DNA of 64,000 nucleotides. It comes from Protaetia brevitarsis (taxonomy: Eukaryota; Arthropoda; Insecta; Coleoptera; Scarabaeidae). The stretch covers positions 1,514,779-1,578,778 of the forward strand of contig RXPK01000305.1 of the NCBI GenBank assembly GCA_004143645.1. The letters are read 5' to 3'. Shown here piece after piece: positions 38,401 through 50,400 of the stretch. Positions within the stretch are counted from its first letter, which is position 1; every line of letters starts with the position of its first letter. The notes below the pieces were generated by a model. That model was not told the DNA's origin, made no database searches, and worked only from the letters and a program-made list of their open reading frames with translations. The position numbers and the translations under genes are program-made.

Positions 38401-41400
38401 ATTTTGACGTAAATCTACTACTACTTCTCTGTACTTGTATAAAATAAATATTTAAGAAAATTGTGCTTGATATGTTATATCAAAAGAAATATTTTTTTGC
38501 TGTTAGGTAATTTATTTGAATAAAAAATATTAATTTTAAAGAAATTAGTTTGACCACTTCAAAAAAAATAGTTCTAAGTTTACTTTATTTTTAACTGTAA
38601 TTTTCCAGAAATTTTAAGTTTTTTGAGAGATATTAATATTCTTCTTGGTAATATTTAATTTAATTTAATATTCACGTAAAATATTTCTAACATTTGGAAA
38701 TTTTCCTTAAGTTTCTGTACATTTACTCCCATTTGATCGAGAAAATGATCAAAAACAGTTTTACCAAGAAAAATCACCTATTTTTTTTAGTGTGTGCACA
38801 TAAAAAGCATCGAATACTTTTCTCAGTTTTTGTCGTTACTTCGGATCTTAGCGCGTAACGAATACTAAGTAATGAATACTCATTTTGTTTACCTCTCTAG
38901 TGATAAGCCCAAATATTTTTACTTACGCACTCGTCTAAGCTCAATTTTGTCTTTGGCTATGTGCAAACCAGACGTATGCCCCAAATATCTTATCGTTGCA
39001 TTTATAAATAAATTAACATGTAAAGGATTACTTATGGCTAGTCGTTGCAGCAAAACAAGATTTACAATGTCATAATATTTTCGTCGTTCGTAATTCTTAC
39101 GGTATACTCGAACTTGTCATTCCTTATAAGAATATTTTTCAAGCGAGAAAATATAATTTTAGCAAGGACAAGGTAAACGCCTTCCGTGCATACATAATCA
39201 CCCAGCTGTTAGTCCGTTATATTGTGATCGTTACGCAATAAAATCGATTTCTCTTAATAAGTAAATTAATGCCGGTAACTATGGGTAATTAATATTTTAG
39301 TTGTAACTATTAGAATAAGTAGCAATTAGCGTTATTTTCTGTGTGCTTAATATGATAGATCCACTTGGGTAAAACTACTATGTTTAAGTTGAATAGAAAT
39401 AGTTATAGTTCTATACAATATTAGAAGATGTTCACCGAACTGGGTCATCAGAATTTAAAAAATGTTAGCAAAATGATGGCTCTTCATAGCTTCTTTATTT
39501 GCAGTGATTACACTGACGGATATATAGACATTAAACTAACAAAATATGTTTTTTAACAAAATATTGTTGGTGTATACAAATTACAGTTAATCTAACATGA
39601 AAAGCATAATTAACTACAACTATAATGCATATCAGCGTAAATACCATGACACACAGGGTTATCAAACAATATTAAACTGATAGACGTACCAGGTAAACTT
39701 TCTTTTAAGAACCGTGATCATTAAAACGCCGACTCCTTCATTACGGCGGTCTGATGTTTGTGATCAACCACCGATATGCCAGGCAACTGGTGGCGGTGCA
39801 AACTCCGTGATGACGGATAACCGCTATTTTCTTTAGGGTATTTAATTTACCTCCTTAGAGGTACATATTTTAAATAATTCATATTACTAATATATGATAC
39901 CATAGCACCTAAACCATAACCTTTACAAGGCGAAATATATTCTTTCTTCTTTAGTTTTCTGTAATAAATTGAACAAGTTGATCAATTAGTTTTTTATAAG
40001 GATAGTAGGTACACCTGTGACACATTCTAATTGTATGATCTACAGCATAGAGCCTATATGTGCAGCATGGATAGTAGACGGCTTATGCATTCACTGCCAT
40101 CTTCGAAATATATAAACACAGATGTGCGGTCTTTGTGTTTTTTTTTTTTGTAGTAAATCTACTTTAAATGTAAGGAAGGCGATAAACAGATAGAAAAACA
40201 TTGAACTTATAAAATAGAGAGTAATAAAAACATCAAAGGCACATACATATGCCTGCCGACTTACTTCGGTTAGCACAATTCGAAGTTTTTCAATTAAACC
40301 AATAAAGCATTGCTCGAGTATTATTTTCTGACAAGGCGACATCCACAAAATCACGGTACGGTAAATCGACACAACATGCATTACTGGAGTATTGAAAATC
40401 CCTATTGGTTGCGCCAAGTTGAACATAAACATCCTTGGAACGTAAATGTTTGGTGTGGAATAATTGGCAATAAGCTTATTGGTCCATATTTCATCGTACT
40501 CGCCGGTATCGAGTTCAGCACCATTCAGTGAGCTCCCTACATTATAACAAATCTTATTAAGATCTTTTTTTGATTTGATGCAGTGTTTTAGAGATATTTA
40601 GTTGTCTCAAGATAAAAAAAACTTACCTTGTATAATAAAAAACAGTATTCGGCAGCTTGTTAACTGTTTTTGTTGAAAATATTGTAATATTCGATTATAG
40701 AGAGTTTGTCTAGATTTCATCATACACTATAACTAACTTTGTGGAGCAACTAAAATACTAACAAAATTAACTATAATCTCCCTAATGAACGAGCCATCAA
40801 TAATGAAGTAAACAAGGTGCTTTAACTGTTTATATCGCGGTTTCTATGGCAAAACATGATTTTTGTTAATACTTATAATAATAGTGTATTGTGCTGTTAT
40901 TTATTAAAATAAGAGCTACGCGCCTTACGTTTTGTAATCAGAAAAAATGCACTACTATATGTCACAGCCAACTATGGTTTCCGCTTAAAAAAAACCTTTC
41001 TGCTTCCTAACTCAAAAACGCTAAGCAAAAAAAAAATTAAAATATCGTTATTTCCTAAAAACAATACAATGAAAAAAAGTTGTGGTGGTTTTTATTTTTT
41101 GCAAATTTATAGTAAACTATGCATTTCGTTAAATGGACAAAAGAATATCTGGATTACACTTATAAAAATGTAAATCTTTCTCCATTTAATCCATGGCATA
41201 TCTCTTATGGTTTTTGAGAACCCCATACAAATAATGAAAAAAAGTCCCACTCTATCTATTTAAAAATAAATAAAATTATTTTGTTTAGAATTATATATTA
41301 CTGATACTTAAAAACTGTACGTAATCTTGCTGGTGTTGAAATACAACTAACAACTGCAACAAAAAAAATTGTATTACAGCATATAATTTGATGCGACGCG

Positions 41401-44400
41401 ACGGTACAACTCAATATATTTCTACTGTAATTTTCCAATCAGATATTCTGATAGTAGGTAATAAAACATGCCATTAGTATTCACTTTATATTTAGGAAAT
41501 TTACTTGCGTGTTAATTACATTATCTCCTTAATAATGATGAATATAAGTCACGACCTGAGACTTTGTCAAGAAATTTTGCTGATATACAAAAATATACAT
41601 ATTAATTAATTTTGTTTTAGAAAGAATAACAAACGATATTATGTCATTGAGTTTACGCTTGGCATATCAATGAATCAGGTACTAATTTGTTACAATAAAT
41701 CTATTTCTGTCGCACAATAGGCAAAATTCTTTGATTCAAGTAATCTAGATAATATACAACCGCTTTAGAACCCGTTAATTGCTTTGATAATACAATTAAT
41801 TGAGACAAAAAATATAAATAATATAGATCTTATCTTATAGAGTAGTTAAAACAGTATTTTTCCACACTCCAATATTTTCTCTTCGATATTTGATTTATTG
41901 AATTGAATAAATTATAAATTTTGAACTTCATGTGATCTTGCCTAGACAAACTTAAGCCAAGAAAAAGGTGTTCATTATGTCATACTTATTTAGTCACACA
42001 AAAAATGTTTAGTTCACTGTACATGTGCAAATATTTAATTTTCGGTGCGCGTTCGGCTGGCGTCGGTTGTTCCAGGTAAATGATTTATTGGGGTATACAG
42101 TAGTTGTAAGACCCTCCGAAAGTATGCAAATCAGGTAGATCTAAGATTATTTAATATCTAAAGCAAACCTTTAATATTGTGGTTTGAACACAATTTGTGT
42201 GTTGAAATGTATTAGAAAACAAAGAGAGTAACACTTCATAAGTTCATTACCTTTAGTTTCAATAAATATTATTATGATAATTACACACAGATAAGAAATG
42301 CCGTAAAATTCCTGTTCGTAAGAAAATCAAATTCATTTTGTTAAATAATGCGGTTTAGAGAGCAATTGTATTAAGGGAAAATTTTAATAAACTACATAAA
42401 TTATTATCACATTAATTACAAATTCATTAATTCTTTATATGGATTTTAATCTGTGGCAATTATAAAACTCATTCGCTTACGACAGTTAGTATACATCCTA
42501 TGTGTAATCCAGCCAGTCAAATTTGCTGAATAGTAGTTTTGATAGTCACTGCACTGTAGACGACGACATTAAATAAGTCGGCCAGTGTACATCACACAAG
42601 ATCACTGTTCACCATATTCAAATTAGATAACAAAGAGATCGCCAGGATGTAATAAAACAATAAATGTATTATAATAATCTTTATTCAAAACTGAAAAATA
42701 AAAGTAATTATAAAGGCAAATAAATTAGTGATTATTAAATAAAGAATATATGATATTTGATTAAATTTTAGAACTAATATTCTGGGCATTTATGCTAAAA
42801 AAATGTTAAAAAAAAAACAATAGATATTTGAAAGTTGATATATATTACTAACGTACATTTGAGGAAACAAGTAACCGAACGATTCGAAATGCGACGACCG
42901 AGAGAGAAGATATCGGTTCCTTTCCCCGCTACCCCTCCCCCTCTAGACGCCTACCCGAGCGGCATTGTATTTTCTTTCATTTACCTGCGGACGTTCGGAC
43001 GTAGCGTATTGGGGGCAATAGAGATACACCGGTGACGTCATACTGTCGGCAGGTGTACTTTGAGCAATTCGGCACGGTCTGTGTTAGCTTGTAAATGCGA
43101 TACGGGCATGTATTATATTTACTTTTCGCCTCATATCTACTTATTGAAAGCGCATCGCGTGCGAAAAGTTGACGGTATTTAAACTATTTTTGCAAATTTA
43201 TTTCATTTTAAATAAACATGCCCATATAAATGTCATCCGTAAAATAACATAAGACTTCTTTCATAATTATAATTATTTGAGTTGTTGTTTGAAATAATCT
43301 TGATTTATGGCGGGACTAACGTCTGTAAGGTTACCTATAAGTTCATAGGAATACGTGAATGGAGGGAATACCATAATAATTATGGTATGGTATGGAGGTA
43401 ATAATTTATAATTAATTATAAATTTTTTATTATTAAATTAATTTATAATTAATTATAAAATTACCTCTATTATAAATTTATAATTAATTATAAATTTACC
43501 TCCTATTTTTATATATAGCGTTTATTGACCAATTAGCCGTAAATGTTACTTATAAAAGGTTCTGTATAGATATTCCAATTAATTTTGGGTGTCATGGTAA
43601 GTTAGTCCAACGCTTCTTTAATGTTTAAAATGTGCACATTTAATTATTGTTAGTAGGAAAGGAAACAACTAATGAAAAAAATACAGAGTGTTCTCTTTAA
43701 ACTGAGACAGTATGTTACATGGTTTAGCAAGAAGCGGTCACTTGCAATGGTCAAAATATTTTAAGAACGTAATTCATTATCAATAACTTATTAAAAATTG
43801 TAATTAATTATGATGTTTGGTGTTCCACACACTTCTACAATGCCAACCATCTTGTAATATAAAATAATATGTATTTCGTGTAAAAATACAAGTATATATA
43901 TATCTAAAATGTAAATATATAAATATATTATAGAAACAGCAAACTTCATTTGACTTTCTTTAAATTTTATTGAAAAGATAAAGAAATATCACAGAAGTTA
44001 TGAGGCAAATGGGAAATGTATAATAAATAATTAACAAAAATAAAATACTTCAAAAAATAAGAATGAATTTCACTTCAGTAAGTATTATTTTTGTAAGATT
44101 AAAAGGCGTCTATTTATAATAATTGCAAAAATTGAAAATGCGGAGTATCCACCAGATTCATTTAATTTTAGTTAGGATAGTAAAAGAGAAAGAAAGAAAA
44201 TATGTAATTAGTTTAAGAAATTGTAATTTTTTTTTAATGTTTCTAAAAATTTGATTCTCCAAATATTTGTGTTTCTATGCGACATTATAAACAATAGTGA
44301 CAATTTCTTACCGACAAATGCACTTGCTCAGCAATTCGTCCAAGAGATAGTCCTTGCTCCCAAAGCGTCACAATGCGTGCTCTCGTCTGTATATCAGAAA

Positions 44401-47400
44401 CTTGCGGCATTTTGATGTTAGAGATAATTGTGGTTTTGATATACTGATATTTTCACTTACAAGGAACCTTATTTATAGGATATTCACACATTCGGCATCT
44501 TTTATTTCTTAAAATCTCATTAGTCCTTTTCAGATACAATTAAACATAGTCTTCCTAATCTCCTATTTAGATGTGATTGTAAATATAATTTTAGTTACTG
44601 TGCTTGACCAGCCTCATTTATAGCAATTAAAATCTCATTAATCGTTTTTAAATCACAATTATACGTAGTCTTCGTAATGGCGCTATTAACACGCAACTAT
44701 AAAGATATTCTTAATTAGTTAGAGATTAGGACTATCTCTTGGACGAATTGCTGAGCAAGTCGGTAAGAAATTGTCACTATTGTTTATAATGTCGTATAGA
44801 AACACAAATATATTTTTGGACAATCAAATTTTTAGAAACATTAAAAAAAATTTACAATTTCTTAAACTAATTACATATTTTCTTTCTTTCTCTTTTACTA
44901 GCCTAACTAAAATTAAATGAATCTGGTGGATACTCCGCATTTTCAGTTTTTGCAATTATTATAAAGAGACGCCTTTAATCTTATAAAAATAATACTTACT
45001 GATGTGAAATTCATTTCTTATTTTTGAAGTATTTTATTTTTGTTAATTATTTATTATACATTTTTCATTTGCCTCATAACTTCTGTGATATTTCTTTATC
45101 TTTTCAATAAAATTCTAAGAAAGTCAAATGAAGTTTGCTGTTTCTATAATATATTTATATATTTACATTTTAGATATATATACTTGTATTTTTACATGAA
45201 ATACATATTACTTTTATATTACAAGATGGTTGGCATTGTAGAAGTGTATGGAACACCAAACATCATAATTAATTACAATTTTTAATAAGTCATTGATAAT
45301 GAACTACGTTCTTAAAATATTTTGACCATTGGAAGTGACCGCTTCTTGCTAAACCATGTAACATACTGTTTCAGTTTAAAGAGAACACTCTGTATTTTTT
45401 CATTATTTGTTTCCTTTCCTACTAACAATAATTAAATGTGCACATTTTAAACATTAAAGAAGCGTTGGACTAACTTACCATGACACCCAAAATTAATTGA
45501 ATATCTATACAGAACCTTTTATAAGTAACATTTACGGCTAATTGGTCAATAAACGCTATATATAAAAATAGGAGATAAATTTATAATTAATTATAAATTT
45601 ATAATAGAGGTAATTTTATAATTAATTATAAATTAATTTAATAATAAAAAATTTATAATTAATTATAAATTATTACCTCCATACCATACCATAATTATTA
45701 TGGTATTCCCTCCATTCACGTATTCCTATGAACTTATAGGTAACCTTACAGACGTTAGTCCCGCCATAAATCAAGATTATTTCAAACAACAACTCAAATA
45801 ATTATAATTATGAAAGAAGTCTTATGTTATTTTACGGATGACATTTATATGGGTATGTTTATTTAAAATGAAATAATTTTGCAAAAATAGTTTAAATACC
45901 GTCAACTTTTCGCGCGCGATGCGCTTTCAATAAGTAGATATGAGGCGAAAAGTAAATATAATACATGCCCGTATCGCATTTACAAGCTAACACAGACCGT
46001 GCCGAATTGCTCAAAGTACACCTGCCGACAGTATGACGTCACCGGTGTATCTCTATTGCCCCCAATACGCTACGTTCGAACGTCCGCAGGTAAATGAAAG
46101 AAAATACAATGCCGCTCGGGTAGGCGTCTAGAGGGGGAGGGGTAGCGGGGAAAGGAACCGATATCTTCTCTCTCGGTCGTCGCATTTCGAATCGTTCGGT
46201 TACTTGTTTCCTCAAGTGTACGAAGGTATCCGTTATTAAAATAACTTAATATTTAATATCTTTGTTTAATTTTACACTCTTATTTGACAAAAGTTAACTC
46301 CATACACATTACATTTCAGTTCCCGCCAAAAGAAGATTTCGAAACATAAAATACAAGAAACTAATTAAGAAGCGACTGCCGTTCTTACAATGGGTTCCCG
46401 AGTATACCGTGGCCAAATTTTTTCAAGATGCTCTGGCAGGCGTGAGCGTCGGATTAACGGAAGTACCTCAGGGGATTGCATATGCCGTAGTAGCTGGTAA
46501 ACCTTATTTATTTCCTATGAAAATTACCCCGGTGAGTGTTAACTGTGAATTTTGCGCCTTAGGTTTGGAACCGCAATATGGCCTTTATTCCGCGTTCTTG
46601 GGTTGCTTCGTTTACACAGTATTAGGCAGTTGTAAAGATGTTAATATAGGGCCTACGGCGATTATGGCAATGATGATACAACAGCATGTAAATAAGTATG
46701 GCCCGGATGCTGCTATACTTATGACATTTCTGACGGGTTGTATAGTATTTATTTTAGGCGTACTTAACTTAGGTAATACTTAAAAAAATAATAATTAGCG
46801 TAAGTAATTTTAATTTTTATTCGATCACTTTCTAGGTTTTGTAGTTCAATTCTTTTCGTATCCAGTGATAGCAGGCTTTACGTCTGCAGCAGCTGTTCAG
46901 ATAGGATCCACACAGTTGAATCCCCTATTCGGCATACCAAGGAAATCGAGCGATTTCCTGGACGCTGTTATAATATTCTTCGAAAATTTGGATGAAATTA
47001 AATTGTGGGATTCTATTATGGGGATTATTTCTATTATTATACTTCTGCTAATGAAGGTAATAATTGCAATAAATAGACTTGATGAGAAAAACAGGTGCCT
47101 ATAGATATAAAAGCAATGCTGCAATGTAATAATAATAATTTTTCCGTCACGAATAAAACCGTAAAACAAAATTCATTTAGTGGCACGAAGAAGTAAATGG
47201 AACACATATCGATTTTTTTTGTACGGATAAAATGGTGAAATTTGCCGTGCTACAACATTTTATTTCAGTTTTTGCTACAAACGCAATCAGATCAACTTAA
47301 TACGTCTGAATTGAGACTTATTTCTTTAAAATAATTGATATTAGCAAATTTCCGTGAATAATGATAACTTTTTCTTTTTTTTCTTTTCTTTTTTGGTTCA

Positions 47401-50400
47401 TAAACATGTCAAAAATTGTGATCAGAGAGGTATGTTTGTTGTACTTTCCTTTAACGTTTGTTATGACAAGCTCCAAAGTGGTGTTTTCTCCGTTGGGGAA
47501 TTTTTCCTAGTGTATTTTTCTGATTTATTGTTCATTATTTTGTAGTTTCTTTCTTTTAGTAGTTTGCTATATTCGTTTGTTATTTTATTTTTTTTTTCTA
47601 TAATATATATGTTGAAGTCTCCAATAACTATGTTTTTTTTTTCTATTTATGATATTGTTTTTAGGACAATTTTAAAATCGTCAAAATTTATTTGTGGATG
47701 TCTGTATCTTAAAGTAAGTGTTGTATCGATTTGAGAAAGGTAAATTATATAAATATGTACTACTTGTTGCAGCAGTTACCGAGAAAATATGTAAATGAGG
47801 TAATGGGCTGTATTAGGAAAAATTGGAGTTTTCTTAAGTAGAGAATAAGTATGTTGCATTTAATATAATCGACCGCTTTCAATTTAAATCTTTTTATTCT
47901 AAAGTAGACAATTAAATCTTAACAAATCATATATACTTGTAATTGTATTAGAGAATATTTATAATGGTATTTTAAATATTAACCCCCCTTTCGCCCAATT
48001 CACTATTTTGTAAAAATCAACATATATCAGAAGGTAATAAATAAGAAAATATAGTTTAAAGACAGTTGTCGCAAAGTGTAGATGTTTAAATTTGTGAAAC
48101 AAAAATATGTGGAGACCGTGGATTACCGATTAACATGCAAGAAAGAAACTATTCGCCGGTAGTAATATTTCGGTAAATTAAGTTAGTGATGTGATAGAAG
48201 ACGATGTTGATAATGCAAGAAATCATTGGAGCACTGAAGCACAACAGATAACCCTGAATGCATACAATAATTTGAAGAATGAGAATGATGGAATTAAAGC
48301 AAAGACAATTAATTAAGGGGAGTGTCTTACGGAACAGTGCAAAAAAATCGTTCAGAATGGTGCATTTAAAAAAGAAAAACAAGGAATGTCAAGGAGCAAC
48401 CACACCTCTTCTTAAAAAGTGCTGTGAGCAGTATTTCAAGTATAAAATAGGTGATGAAGACAAAAGGTGGGCTCCCGATATTTGCTGCGTTACGTGTATC
48501 ACACTTCTTACAGCGTGCGCAAAAAGTAAACGACACATGCTTTTTGCTATTCCTATGATTTGGAGAGACCATCAGATCGTATTACCGATTGCTATTTTTG
48601 TCTTACACATATAATTGGTATGACTTCTAAATCCAAACATACTGTAAAATATACTAATATTCAATCTGCACTGAGACAAGTACCTCACAGTCCGGAATTA
48701 CCTGTACCCAAACCTCCGCGAAACATGATACTAAACGACGATGAATGTGCTGATGACGAAGTAAACGAAGAAAGTTTTGCAGCCGATAATATGGATTTGG
48801 CCCCAACATTTCAACCAGATTCGTATTATTTTGTGCCGCATCTTCTAAGTCAAGAGAACCTCAACCACCTCGTCTGCGATTTAAAATTGTCTAAGAAGCA
48901 AGCCGAACTTCTAGGTTCCAGATTAAAAGACTGGAATCTATTTCAGAGTGGAGCAAAAGTTGCGCTTTTTCGTAATCGCCATGTAGAATTTGAGAATTTC
49001 TTCTCTATGGAAGAAGGACTTATTGTATTTTACAATAAATAAAAAAACGGCTTATTTGAGCAAGTTGTATTAGTCACTGGTTTATATCATTTTACTTAAA
49101 GCGACGTTTCGACAAACATGTCTTTTTCAAGCTTCGTAAAAAATTTTATGAGTGAACGTCAATATCAATTAAACTTGCAACTATCATTATTGTTGTAGAT
49201 TAAATTTAACATTTAAATTAAAATTATAAATTTATTAAATGTAGTTGAAAGGATGGATAAAAATTGTGTGTTAATATGTAATTAACTAGATGGAGACTTA
49301 TTCTATTTTGTAATGATATTCGTACTGTTAGCAAGACGCTTGGCCATGAATATAATAGGGATGAGTGGCCTTTGTTCATTGATTTTTCCAAATTAAGCTT
49401 GAAAGCGGTACTATACCTGTTCCTTTGGGCTCAAGTTAACGATTTGAAAGAATCTTATGACAACATGAAGCCTCTTTTTGGAAAAAAAAAATAAGTATAA
49501 CGACTTTAAGTGGAATATTTGTAGCACTTTGAAAGTTTACATTTTACAAGTTAACTCGTTTACACAAAGTATTGCTGTTTCCTCTATGAATGGGGCAGTC
49601 GGGATAGAAAAATCATTATAAAAGGAAAGAGTGGCCAAAACGAACTTCACTGACACCAGGAGAATGTCATTAGTACCCCACTTGTTCATCGCCAAAAAAA
49701 TAATTTGCCTCCTTTGCACATTAAGCTTGGGTTGATGAAAAACTTTGTCAAAGATATGGATAATACTAACAATGGGTTTGCATATGTGAGGAGTAAGTGC
49801 TCTAAGATCAGTGATGCTAAGGTAAAGGAAGCTATTTTTGTGGGAGTCCAGATCACACAACTACTTCAAGATGAAAAATTTGTTGAGGCACTAAATGGAA
49901 TTGAAAAAACAGTATGGTTGTCTTTTAAGGAGATTTGCGAAATCGTAAAGCCGAAAACTACGTAGAGGTTGTTAACAATCTCGTATAAAGCCATGGGTTG
50001 CAACAGGAGTCTAAAAATACACTTTCTTGACTCCCACTTGGACTTTTTCGCAAAAAAAACAGTTGGAACAATCAATGACGAACATGGCAAAAAATTTCAC
50101 CAGAACACTCTAGTCATAGAGAAGAGATATCAAGGCAAATAGAGCCCTGTTATATTAACAGACTATTGCTGGACGCTGAAGAGAGATGTTTCTAATGCAA
50201 AGTACAGTCGAAAGTCATATATCAGCACATTTTCCAAGTAAATATATCACTTTTAATTGCTTTGTTACTCTGAAACTCTGCCCGATAGAAAACTTCTGAA
50301 AACAGATATGAAATAAGTGTAAAAAATACTACCAAATTCACCTACTTTACCTCGTGAGACGAAATAAATCTGAAATTTTGTTGGGCAGTGTAATCTTTGT

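Noticed and set aside
42835..43035. 66-codon frame with RRPREKISVPFPATPPP
   Set aside because: Lies in the GC-rich part of the inverted-repeat arm. The other arm has the same block and there is no domain or splice context.
46897..47169. 90-codon minus-strand frame
   Set aside because: Shadow of SLC26 exon 4 on the opposite strand.
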